A program made the position numbers and the translations under genes. Under the pieces are notes generated by a model. That model was not told the DNA's origin, searched no databases, and saw nothing but the letters and a program-made list of their open reading frames with translations. From Brachycybe producta (taxonomy: Eukaryota > Arthropoda > Diplopoda > Playtdesmida > Andrognathidae), in NCBI GenBank assembly GCA_036925085.1, contig JAUPFP010000052.1, forward strand, positions 806,001-870,000: a DNA stretch of 64,000 nucleotides, in the 5' to 3' direction. This document shows, in pieces, positions 34,671-44,369 of this stretch (positions are counted from its first letter, which is position 1; every line of letters starts with the position of its first letter).

Positions 34671-34794
34671 GGTTCGACGTTGAAAAGGGCGGCGCATGTG
34701 ATGTCAGACTACATAAAAAACCAATTAGAAGTTGGCGGTCGTCATAAAAAGGGCGGAGCCAATTGAAGTTCTCTCCTATTTCTAACTGCCTGTC

Positions 34795-35419
34795 AATTTC
34801 CTATGTTTTCCTTTCTTCCCTTTTTAAAGAAACGGGTTTGCAACATAAGAGGAGGGCACCACTAGTGCATTCATTATGCAGCGCACCAAGCGTCTGTTTG
34901 TGGAAATGAAATTCTCAGCTATTTTTGTAATTTCGACTGGTCGTCGTCGTCGGTGACGATTTTTTCTGTCGATATTTTTTTGAAAACTAAAACTGTTTAT
35001 ATAAAAAGAAAAGTAACGCCCCCTGTTGGCGAGCGGAGGAGATACGAAAATATATTTAAAAAAAAGACTAGAAAAGATCAAAAAAGTCTTCAATTTGAAT
35101 TTTATCAGAAAAAAAGAAGCTATTTTCAGCCTAAATATTTAAATCCCATTAAATAATTGATGCAAACAAAAAAGGGCAATAAAAAAAGTCAAGAAAATCT
35201 CACAAATTAAATTAAAAAAGTCGAAAAAAAATGTGAAATCAATTTTCCTTTTGTTTTTCTTCTCAAATCTTTTTTTTTTTAATATAAAATGAAGAAGCTT
35301 AAATTTAAAGCCTACTTTTTCAGAAGCTTATTTTCTAAAATTCCATATATATTTTCGTCTTTCAAAACAAATCGTTTACAACTTCATTTCAATCTTTACT
35401 TTTCTACTTAAGAACAGGG
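34795..35419. other. No gene seen
   Basis: AT-rich sequence. The open frames at 34,824-35,156 on both strands are K/F-rich with no family-like content. A CGCCCCCTGTTGG block near 35,019 is a partial CTCF-like match in reverse. Confidence 0.4.
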
Positions 35420-35735
35420 GCTTCCATACAAAAATACTTGTGTAAATGCAAGGTAGATGGCGCCTGCAACCTCCACAGGTGGAAAACGCCACATGTGCCA
35501 ATTAGTTGAAATCGAATGCACCCTTTTAGCTCTAAAAAGCGTTCAAAACAACCTTAATTATCAGAGGACGTGGACAAACTTACACCCAGAACACAATATG
35601 TGAAGAGAGCACGTGGAAAAATAGCGATGACGCAACTAAAAGTTTGCCACGTGCAAAAAAAAAGGAAGTCAGTCAATACATTTCTATAGAAAGAGGGCTA
35701 GTGGCGCCATCTAACACTACATACATAAAATAAAT
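35420..35735 (-). mobile_element. Family C element, reverse orientation
   Basis: Reads as the reverse complement of the copies at 21.4, 33.0 and 44.4 kb: TTGTGTAAATGCAAGGTAGA first, GAGGGCTAGTGGCGCCATC last. Confidence 0.82.
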
Positions 35736-35767
35736 TATATTATATATATAAGTATATATATATATAT

Positions 35768-35942
35768 GTTATTGTCAATCTGTAGATTGCCTAGGCAATA
35801 TGCGTAATAACCAACCTGCTAGTGAATCTGCAAAAATTCAATACATTTTAGGTGTTGAAATTTTGCAGATTCCACTAGCAGGCTGGTTGTTTTGCAAATT
35901 ACCTAGGCAATCTGTAGATTGATTCCGCAGATTGACAGTAAC
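35768..35942. mobile_element. Foldback element with TGTTATTGTCAATCTG ends
   Basis: The left end TGTTATTGTCAATCTG pairs with the right end CAGATTGACAGTAACA (one mismatch). Inner arms include TTGCCTAGGCAAT and CTGCTAGTGAATCTGCAAAA, with the reciprocal TTTTGCAGATTCCACTAGCA. About 175 bp, with a short loop. Confidence 0.88.
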
Positions 35943-35948
35943 ATTTAC

Positions 35949-36090
35949 AATTAAAAGTCAGTCGGGCGGAGCCAAACAAATTCTGTTAGCCCGCCCTTTT
36001 ATGAGCATCAGACCAATAAGAAAAGTAAATAACCAATCAGAACGAATCTTTGTGGCTGCGCCCAACTGCTTCGCAATTACAAAAAAGGTA
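35949..36090. mobile_element. Fragment of a family A-related element
   Basis: Holds GGGCGGAGCCAAACAAATTC and AGCCCGCCCTTTTATGAG at one side and GCTGCGCCCAACTGC at the other, the same blocks as at 31,523-31,604. The order suggests a decayed palindrome. Confidence 0.55.
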
Positions 36091-36104
36091 GAAGTAGGAG
36101 AACA

Positions 36105-36302
36105 ACAGGCAATTAGAAAACAGGATAAACAGACGTTTGCTCCGCCCTTTTTTATGACGACCGGCAACTTCTAATTGGTTGGTTATGTAGTCTGACGACA
36201 CATGCTCCGCCCTTTTCAACCAAACCAACCAATTAGAAGTTGCTGTTCGTCATAAAAAAGGGCAGAGCAAACGTCTGTTTATCCCGCTTACTAATTGCCT
36301 GT
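36105..36302. mobile_element. Family A foldback element with near-perfect target duplication
   Basis: The flanks are AGGAGAACA (36,096-36,104) and AGAAGAACA (36,303-36,311), 8 of 9. It is followed after about 32 bp by another copy. Confidence 0.92.
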
Positions 36303-36334
36303 AGAAGAACATGCTCCTGTCAGCTCCCACCTGT

Positions 36335-36535
36335 ACAGGCAATTAGAAATCGGGAGCAGAAGTTAGCTCCGCCCTTTTTATGATGAACGGCAACTTCTAA
36401 TTGGTTTGTTGCGTGGTTCGACGTTGAAAAAGGGCGGAGCATGTGACGACAGACTACATAACCAACCAATTAGAAGTTGCCAGTCATAAAAAGGGCGGAG
36501 CTAACTTCTGTATGTCCCGTTTTCTAATTGCCTGT
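36335..36535. mobile_element. Family A foldback element
   Basis: Second member of the pair. The spacer before it (CATGCTCCTGTCAGCTCCCA) occurs in reverse complement between the copies at 37,513 and 37,731. Confidence 0.9.
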
Positions 36536-36557
36536 CCTCTACTTCATTTTAGAAGGT

Positions 36558-36604
36558 CCCCTGAGGCTTAGGTGGGGTAACCCGCCCCACCTAAGCCTCA
36601 GGGG
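36558..36604. repeat. Perfect 20-bp GC-rich hairpin
   Basis: CCCCTGAGGCTTAGGTGGGG at 36,558-36,577 and its exact reverse complement at 36,585-36,604, separated by 7 bases. It is much richer in GC than its surroundings. There is no T tract or gene that would make it a terminator. It may be the remains of a small palindromic element. Confidence 0.9.
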
Positions 36605-37225
36605 CCAAAAATACCCTAACTTTTTATCAAGAAAACTGTCAAAAAAAGAAGAAGGTTCCTTTTTCTTTCTATAAGAAGATATTTAAGAGTAATGAAGTGA
36701 AATCATTTTTCGCCTTTTCGAATTCGAAAAAGGTTTTTTTTTTCCTCTTTAATTCGTAACCAATTTCTGGTCGAATGAATATGACAAGTTCGATTTTTGA
36801 TCAATCGTTGATCTCGTTTCACACTGAACGGAAAAAAATTTCACCTCCAAACTGAGAACGGAGAAAAAAATAGCAAGAAAGAAGAGAGAGAGAAGTGAAA
36901 AGCAACAACTCATTATTACCAGAGAGAATGAAAGAAAAGAGACGAAAAGAAGAAAAAATTGACCTAACAAGAAGCAATAAAAGCTGTCAGAATTAATTTC
37001 TCTCTTCACACATTTTGCAGAGAGAAAGAAAGAAAGAGAAAATCCATTATTCCATTTCATTGAATTTGTACTCCGAGATATGTTACTCAATACCTTTTTC
37101 GGTTGTAAAGCAACCTGTCAATATGCAAATCACAAAAAGAACATGTGTTCAACACAAACACACTCTTCTTGTCTTCTCGTCTTTGAATTGGTGTTCGCAT
37201 TTTCATTACTTCTGAAAACACCCTT
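36605..37225. other. No gene seen
   Basis: AT-rich sequence with a GAGA-rich tract at about 36,855-37,040. The open frames on both strands are low complexity. Confidence 0.4.
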
Positions 37226-37296
37226 AACAGAGCTTTCCATAGTAAAATACTTGTGTAAATGCACGGCAGATGGCGCCTGAAACCTCCATAATTGTC

Positions 37297-37504
37297 ACAG
37301 GCAATTAGAAAACGGGACGAACAGAAGTTGGCTCCGCCCTTTTTTATGACTACCAGCAACTTTTAAATGGTTGGTTATGTAGTCTGACGTCACATGCTCC
37401 GCCATTTTCAACGTCGAACAACACAACAAACCAATTAGAAGTTGCCGTTCGTCATAAAAAAGGGCGGAGCCAACTTCTGTTTGGCCCGTTTTCTAATTGC
37501 CTGT
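37297..37504. mobile_element. Family A foldback element
   Basis: A full-length copy, the first of three in a row, inside the family C element. Confidence 0.9.
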
Positions 37505-37512
37505 CCAAAAAA

Positions 37513-37698
37513 ACAGGCAATTAGAAAACGGGACGAACAGAAGTTGGCTCCGCCCCTTTTTATGACGACCGGCAACTTCTAACGTCCGACGTCACATGCT
37601 CCGCCCTTTTCAACGTCGAACCACACAAACAGAAGTTGCCGGTCGTCAAAAAAAAGGGCGGAGCCAACTTCTGCTCGTCCCGATTTCTAATTGCCTGT
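37513..37698. mobile_element. Family A foldback element, shortened
   Basis: Both ends are intact. About 20 bp are missing from the inner parts of the arms: TTCTAACGTCCGACGTC replaces the usual TTCTAATTGG stretch. Confidence 0.88.
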
Positions 37699-37730
37699 AC
37701 AGGTGGGAGCTGACAGGAGCATGTTCTCCT

Positions 37731-37937
37731 ACAGGCAATTAGAAAACGGGATAAACAGACGTTTGCTCCGCCCTTTTTTATGACTACCAGCAACTTCTAA
37801 TTGGTTGGTTATGTAGTCCGACGTCACATGCTCCGCCCTTTTCAACGTCAAACCACACAACAAACCAATTAGAAGTTGCCGGTCGTCATAACAAGGGCGG
37901 AGCCAACTGAAGTTTTCACCTATTTCTAACTGCCTGT
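37731..37937. mobile_element. Family A foldback element, hybrid ends
   Basis: The left end is of the CAATTAG subtype and the right end of the CTAACTG subtype, so it looks like a recombinant between subtypes. Its spacer to the previous copy is the reverse complement of the 36.3 kb spacer. Confidence 0.9.
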
Positions 37938-38035
37938 CGTGAAAAAAGAGAAGGTGAGTCAAGAGTTGAAGAGTGTCAGTACATTTCTATGGGAGGAGGG
38001 CAAGTGGCGCCATCTAATGCTACACTCACAAAATA

Positions 38036-38471
38036 AATTTTCTCCTCTCATTCTTAACAAAGTAAGCTCCGAAATAGAAACTGGATTCGTTTTACTTTCT
38101 CTCTAAGAGTTTGGTTGAAGTAAGATCAAAAGAAAAGGGAAATTGCCTGCCTTTTTCCAGTCAATAATTGCCTCCAAGAGGAGGAGGAGGAGGAGGAGGA
38201 TGGAGGAGGCTCATTCAACGATCTCATTACACTTATTATTATCAGTATATGGGGTGAAACAACAAGGAAGGAAGAAGAGAAAATCGATCTGATACATATC
38301 ACCATCATTGATTGATTGATTGTTTCATCTAAAGAAGAAAAGAGGAAGCAAAAACATAGAAACACACAAAAGCCCGTTTCTTAAGATGCTTTTGTGGCGC
38401 AACAGTTTGAGATTCACCCATCAAACTTATTGCACAACCTGTTTGAAACAAACAAAAATGGCCACAATATC
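38036..38471. other. No gene; GGA microsatellite at about 38,177-38,212
   Basis: A short (AGG)n run and otherwise AT-rich sequence. No coding signal was seen. Confidence 0.4.
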
Positions 38472-39270
38472 TCAAAAGGGTGCAATCGGAAACTAAAGGC
38501 TATTTCTTTATGCCAGTGGTTTCCAAATTGTGTTTCCCGTTATTGGAAAAAAAAAAAGCCTGGCTCAGACTAGAACTCTTGTCGGTTTTTGCTCGTCACA
38601 TCAAAGGATGTTCGTGTTCGTGGTCCAGGAGTAGTTTGGACGTCTCGACGAACATCCATTATGAGGTTACCAACTGAGAACACGTTGCGAACATGTTCTG
38701 TTCATGTACGAACACTCCGACCAGCACAACGAACATATTCTTTGAAAATGGTCGTGAAAAAGAAAGCGTCATACGAAGAAGGCGGCCATTTTGAAAACAT
38801 GTCGATATATAAACATTCTTTACATTCTGACGCAACAGTTTGCAATGGAAATCTCAACCAAGGGTGCAATTCGAAACCAACGGCTATTTCTTTAAGCTGT
38901 AAAGAATCTAGCACTGTGCTGATTGTTTCGCACCTTTTTTTAACAATTCTTTAGAAAGAAATGAATTTCCGAATTTGCTTGATTGTGTCATTTTCTCATC
39001 AAAACGAGGCCCGCAAGAAAGCTTCATGCGAAGGAGGCGGCCATTTTGAAAACATGTCTATATATAAACATTCTGATGCAACAGTTTGCAAGGAAATCTA
39101 AACCAAGGGTGCAATCCGAAACCAAAGGTTGTTTCTTTAATTTCTTTGATTGTTCCACCTTCTCAACAATTCTGCCATTTTCTTATCAAATACGAGGCTT
39201 TCTACGAAGAAGGCGACCATTTTGAAAACATGTCTATATATTCTAACCATTCTTTACATTCTGAACTTCA
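38472..39270. repeat. Imperfect direct repeats of about 175-256 bp
   Basis: GCGGCCATTTTGAAAACATG recurs at about 38,781 and 39,037, with a variant near 39,212. GCAACAGTTTGCAA and AAGGGTGCAAT recur with it. The open frames of this interval read the repeats and show no splice or homology support. Confidence 0.65.
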
Positions 39271-40385
39271 CACTTTTGATCAAATTTAATCTTCTCAAGA
39301 AAGCCAAGCAAACAATGGATTGTTTTCTTGAGAAAGAGAGAGTTAAGTCGAGCTAGGATTGTTTCCATTCACATGTCGTTTTCAGACTTTACTGTTTCCT
39401 TTTGCAGATAAATAATCTTTTCCTTTTTTTCAAATGCACCCATTTGTTGACTTTCTCCGAGGCCATTTTTTTTTTCTTTCTGTATTTCTATGAATATTTT
39501 TTCTGAATTTATTCAAGAAAAGTGTTTCTATTTTCCGTTTCTAACAAAAATATCTTATCATTTTCTCTATTTTTGTATCGGTTTGTCCGTTGATTTTGTG
39601 TCCACGTTTTATTTTTGAAAAATATGAAAAGGAATTGTAAAAATTTCATCAAGTTGAAAAAATCCGATTCCGAATAAGTTTAAAATCCGAAATATCGAGA
39701 TCTAACCGGAAGAACCATCACGAGACCAAACACAAGTTACGAATGAACCTTTAGATAAAGGCAAATAGGAGGAGGAGGAGGAGGAGGAGGAGGAGTAGAA
39801 AACTAGAAAAGTAGAATACTAGAAGGAGGCGGAACACATGTTCCCTTCCAAATTCAGTTTCCAACGACATCATGTTCAACGATTTCTATTGAACCAAATC
39901 GATTAACTGTTCGGAAAAGGCTTTTTTTTTGCTTTCCATTCTGACTTGAAGAATACAATTTTTTTCTCCTCCTTTTTTCCATCAATCCGAATATTTTGTT
40001 TTGGAGGTGAAAAGGGGGGGGGAGGGGATAAGGCTGAAGTCCATCAGAATTTAAGAAGATGGAAGGAAGTCCAGAGGGAGAAGAGAACTTCTCTTCTTTT
40101 GATTGACATGTGGGATCCAAGTTTAGAAAGAAGAAGAAAATCGAAAAAAGATAAAAAAAAAAAAAGTCTTTTTTCTTCATATTTTTCTTTCTAGTTTTTT
40201 TCTCTCTCTAAATCCTTCAGTCTGTCTGTGTTTTTATTGGTCAGTTTAAGTGACCAACACATAATTCACATTGTTACAAATTGTACAAAATACTAAATTA
40301 GTTAACTTGGGTTTTTTTTTGTTGTCAACAGGTGATAATTCAAACTTGATTATATTTCTGTAGTTTTCAGAAAGAAAAAAAAAAT
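39271..40385. other. No gene; GGA microsatellite at about 39,768-39,795
   Basis: AT-rich sequence, a (GGA)n run, and a G run near 40,013. The open frames of 39,854-40,194 are low complexity. Confidence 0.45.
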
Positions 40386-41015
40386 AATTGAGTTACCCTT
40401 CTAGTTTCTAAAACATTTTCAAATTTCTCAGAAGAACAAAATTAAGAAAAACTTCAATGTGTTTTTAGAAACTAGAAGGGTAACTAAATCACTATTTTAA
40501 ATGTGTCTTCTTCATCTAAAACCTTCTAGTTTCTAAAACACTTTCAAGTTCCTCAAAATTAAGAAAAACTTCAATGTGTTTTAGAAACTAGAAGGGTAAC
40601 TAAATCACTATTTTAAATGTGTCTTCTTCATCTAAAACCTTCTAGTTTCTAAAACGCTTTCAATTTCTTTTGAAGCTGTTTTATGAACAGTTTCATAAAA
40701 AATTAAAAGTGAATTAGAAACTAGAAAGGTAGCTCACTCGTTTAAGGAGTATTTTCATGTTTGATATATCTTTCAAAATAAACTTTTTCAAAAAAATGTA
40801 TCTACTCGAAAGTTGAATCCTTTTCAAACGGACATAAAAAGCTTATTTTGAAAGATATCAAACATGAAAATGCACCTTAAGTGATTGAATTACCCTTTTA
40901 GTCTCTTAAAACATTGTCATATTTCTCTTAAGATTGGGGTTTATGAACGATAAGCTGATTATTCTGTCTTTCAGAAGAACAAACTAGAAAGTGTTTTAGA
41001 AACTAGAAGGGTAGC
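40386..41015. mobile_element. Cluster of family F elements and arms
   Basis: At least three sets of CCTTCTAGTTTCTAAAAC / TTTTAGAAACTAGAAGGGTA occur between 40,395 and 40,660, including a ~100-bp direct duplication. A full foldback occupies about 40,705-40,915, and a last arm ends near 41,013. Confidence 0.75.
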
Positions 41016-41459
41016 TCTCTCTCCCATATATTGAAAGTTTAATTCTTTCATTCTCTCTCTCTCTTTCCATCATTTTCCATGGATCAAAAACGCTTGTCAA
41101 GTGTATAATTTCCAATAGAAAATGCAGAAGAAGAAGGCGGAAGAAAAGAAAAAGTGAAAACCTTTCAAATATATTGGGTGTAATATCAATTTACAACCTA
41201 CTTCTTCTTCTACTTCTCTTCTAAACTGATAACCTGCTTTTTTTTCTCTCTCTCATCTTTCATTCACTCTTTCTATTATCTATCTTTGTGTTCCTGTGTT
41301 ATAGAAACCTCAATATACATACACACAATGAATAAATAGCGGGGGGGGGGACGAGAGAAAAGCGCCCCCTTCCGCCCCTTTTTTGCAGAAATTCACTCGC
41401 TCTCTCTTTCCCATCTTTCTCTCCGCATCTCTCTCGTATTCCATCTCTTTTGCGCCTTG

Positions 41460-41975
41460 CGTTCCATCTTTCTCTTGCGTTACATCTCTCTCTCTCTCTC
41501 TCTCTCTCTCTCGCGTTCCATCTCTCTCTCTCTCTCTCTCGTTCCGTCTCTCACATCTTGCGTTCCGTCTCTCACATCTTGCGTTCCGTCTCTCACATCT
41601 TGCGTTCCGTCTCTCACATCTTGCGTTCCGTCTCTCACATCTTGCGTTCCGTCTCTCACATCTTGCGTTCCGTCTCTCACATCTTGCGTTCCGTCTCTCA
41701 CATCTTGCGTTCCGTCTCTCACATCTTGCGTTCCGTCTCTCACATCTTGCGTTCCGTCTCTCACATCTTGCGTTCCGTCTCTCACATCTTGCGTTCCGTC
41801 TCTCACATCTTGCGTTCCGTCTCTCACATCTTGCGTTCCATCTCTCTCGCGTTCCATCTCTCTCTCTCTCTCGCGTTCCATCTCTTACATTTTGCGTTCA
41901 ATTTCTCTATCTATCCACCTCTCTCATGTTCCATCTATCTCACCCATCATCCATCTCTCTCTCTCTCTTTTGATC
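41460..41975. repeat. TC microsatellite with an embedded 21-bp minisatellite
   Basis: About 14 nearly identical units with core CTCACATCTTGCGTTCCGTC lie between about 41,541 and 41,838, set in (TC)n tracts. 21 is a multiple of three and the unit has no stop, so long open frames arise on both strands. I see no exon borders or protein family, and the flanking TC runs argue against a gene. Confidence 0.93.
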
Positions 41976-42382
41976 TCTTCCTCTTTTATTCAAATCAAGA
42001 GAGAATCTGACGAAAAGCTAATTATGTATGACAGATGAAACCCCACATCCTATGCTGTACCTACCCAGCCCCCCCCTCCCCCCTATTTACCATTCTCTTC
42101 AACATTGAAAACTAACTTATCATCATGTGTACCAATATAACTTCCACCACCACCAAACTTCTATAACAACCTCCCCCCACCTTTCAACTGGTTCCTATGG
42201 GATTAGGGATCCTTCCTTCCCCTTCCTCCCTCCTTCATCTCTACTCTCAATCCAACCACTTTCAATTTCACATCAAAATTCCTTTGAATATATAAAGTGG
42301 CCAATTCAATTTTCATCATTTTTTAGTTTTGAATCCTAATAAATGTCCCTTTTCATAGACTCAGTCTGACTGGACTATTCAA
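41976..42382. other. No gene seen
   Basis: C-rich near 42,065-42,085 and otherwise AT-rich. No coding signal was seen. Confidence 0.4.
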
Positions 42383-42940
42383 CGAAATCAATAAAAACTT
42401 TTTCTATACGATTTTCAAAAGTAAATTAAATTTTAGAAAGATTTCCATTTTTCTCTCTTTTTGTCGAAACTTCAGAAAGAAGAAGAAAAAAAAAATGGCC
42501 GCCATTTCATCAACAACATAATATATATATACCATAGAGGTAGATCAACTCCTATTTTAAAGAGTCAGTTTAGACTAAACGAGAAATTCAAACCGTTTTA
42601 GAAACTAGAATAGTTAGTGATAATGTTGAAAGTATTTTCAATGATAATGTCATAAAAAGTTTATTTTGAAAGATATCATCATTGAAAATACTTTTAACAT
42701 TATCACTAACTATTCTAGTTTCTAAACCACTTTGAATTTCTTCTCGTTTAGTCTAAACTGACTTTAAAATAGGAGTTGATCTACTTCTATGGAATATATA
42801 TTATGTTGTTGATGAAATGGCGGCCATTTTTTTTTCTTCTTTTTGAAGTTTCGACAAAAAGAGAGAAAAATGGAAATCTTTCTAAAAATTTAATTTACTT
42901 TTGAAAATTGTATAGAAAAAAAAACTTTTTATTGATTTCG
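42383..42940. repeat. ~560-bp inverted repeat (large palindrome) containing family F arms
   Basis: CGAAATCAATAAAAACTTTT at the left edge pairs with AAAACTTTTTATTGATTTCG at the right edge. The two arms of about 270 bp agree through TGGCCGCCATTTCATCAACA, a TA run, ACTCCTATTTTAAA and the family F block, with the centre near 42,661. Mismatches are few and mostly in homopolymers and TA runs. Confidence 0.93.
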
Positions 42941-43338
42941 TTTTTTTCAATTGCAATATCTTACAAAATAAACAATTTTATAGTTCAGTTTGAAAAATGA
43001 CCCGTTTTTCGTGGATTTTCCATTGAAATTTCAAGGAAAAACTACTTTCGGCCGTTTTCTCAAACTTGTAATAAAAAGTTTATTTTGAAAGATAAGTTTG
43101 AGAAAAAAGCCGAAAATAGTTTTTCCATTCAATTAGTCTTCTAGTCTTTAATCATTTCTAATATATGGAAAAGTACGAAGACTGAATGTGGGCGCCTTGC
43201 AGCACTTGGTTCTTAAGATCCCTCTGCCATAGGCCAACCAACTGCCTGATGAGTATTGTTTTATAATTGTAATTGTAAAAAAGTTCTAAAATTCCATCAA
43301 TTGCATATTTTTTTAGCAAATTACAATAAGATCAACTG

Positions 43339-43384
43339 AAAACCAAGATGGCGTCCAATGTTATGTAACGGCCATCTTGGTTTT
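43339..43384. repeat. Hairpin with YY1-like arms
   Basis: AAAACCAAGATGGC (43,339-43,352) and its exact reciprocal GCCATCTTGGTTTT (43,371-43,384). Each arm contains CAAGATGGC, the core bound by YY1 in animals. The loop is 18 bases. Confidence 0.8.
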
Positions 43385-43849
43385 TCTATAATTTTAATAT
43401 CAAAACATAGAAAAAAGATAAAAATGAAGCCTGTTGCTCATTTTTTTTATGAAAAAAAGGAATTGATTTTCGTTTTCGCTGTTTGTTTTTTCTAAGAAGC
43501 TCATTTTTCATTTGTGGCCCATTTTTGGGGGGGGAGGGGGAGGAGGAGGAGCCTTTTTTTACATCTTTTTGTTTCCCATTTTTTTATCTTTTTTTTTACT
43601 AAGAAAAAACAACAATTGTTTCAAAAAAGAAGCAGACTTTTTTCTAAGAAGACAATAGAAACACCTTTTTCTTTGTTTAGATCCCACCATTGATCGAAAA
43701 GAAAGATAAAAACGCAACCAAAAACAACAACAACTCTTTAAATCGTGTATCAAATGAAACGGAAGTCAACTTCACTTCCGGTTTTATCACTATATTTTCT
43801 TTCATTCCTAGTCAACCAAAGACACCCATCAGATTGGAGCGCCCTCTAA

Positions 43850-44164
43850 TACCTCGTACACACACACATATGAGTTAAATGAATTCAATTTAAATGTGTT
43901 TAGGTGAATTATACGGAATCCCGTTAAGGACATGAACCAAATAAAAATTGACTTTAATTATTAATATTTTAAATTGAAATACTAAATCAATATTTTAATG
44001 TCAATAGTTTATTTAATTATATTTAAGTATTAACTCAATATTTTCAGATTATTAACTGAATAAATTGAATTCGACATATTGTTTGTTTGTCCTTCACAGG
44101 GCTCCGTAGAACACGTTTATTATTTAAATGCATTTAAATTATCAGCTGTGTGTGAGTACTAGGT
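43850..44164. mobile_element. Family E element
   Basis: A single 315-bp copy. The ends TACCTCGTACACACACA and TGTGTGTGAGTACTAGGTA form an imperfect inverted repeat. The interior matches the triple array of 25.8-26.6 kb, including GGACATGAACCAAAT and TTTGTCCTTCACAGGGCTCC. Confidence 0.87.
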
Positions 44165-44239
44165 ATAAGTCATTGCTTTCAATGTCACTTAGAATTCTGG
44201 TTTAACCTACAATTTTTCGAAGCAGAGAAATTAAAAAAA

Positions 44240-44345
44240 GAAATTGGAAAATGTTGTAGAAACTAGAAGAGTAAATCAAATCATTTAAGGACATTTTCAT
44301 GACAATATCTTTCAAAATAAGCTTTTTATGTCAGTTTGAAAAAAT
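44240..44345. mobile_element. Family F left arm
   Basis: TGTAGAAACTAGAAGAGTAAAT then TCATTTAAGG and ATATCTTTCAAAATAAGC, given here in parts. It pairs with the arm at 44,740 across the family C element, so family C may have inserted into this family F copy. Confidence 0.6.
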
Positions 44346-44369
44346 GATCCAACTTTAAGAATGCAAAAG

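Larger units (their letters stand above)
33781..34794. mobile_element. Family A element split by an 800-bp insertion
   Basis: The left part is 33,781-33,870 and the right part is 34,671-34,794. The octamer GGTTCGAC at 33,863-33,870 is repeated at 34,671-34,678, as expected for a target duplication made when the 800-bp insert landed inside this family A copy. The right end is TTCTAACTGCCTGT. Confidence 0.88.
37226..38035 (-). mobile_element. Family C element interrupted by three family A elements
   Basis: 37,226-37,290 matches one end of family C in reverse (CTTGTGTAAATGCACGGCAGATGGCGCC) when read in two pieces: CTTGTGTAAATGCACGG then CAGATGGCGCC. 37,960-38,035 matches the other end (GAGGAGGGCAAGTGGCGCCA). 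The middle is replaced by family A copies, with loss of much of the C interior. Confidence 0.75.

Noticed and set aside
41383..42038. Open frames of 133-196 codons on both strands
   Set aside because: All are translations of TC runs and the 21-bp minisatellite. No flanking exon, start context or protein family was seen.
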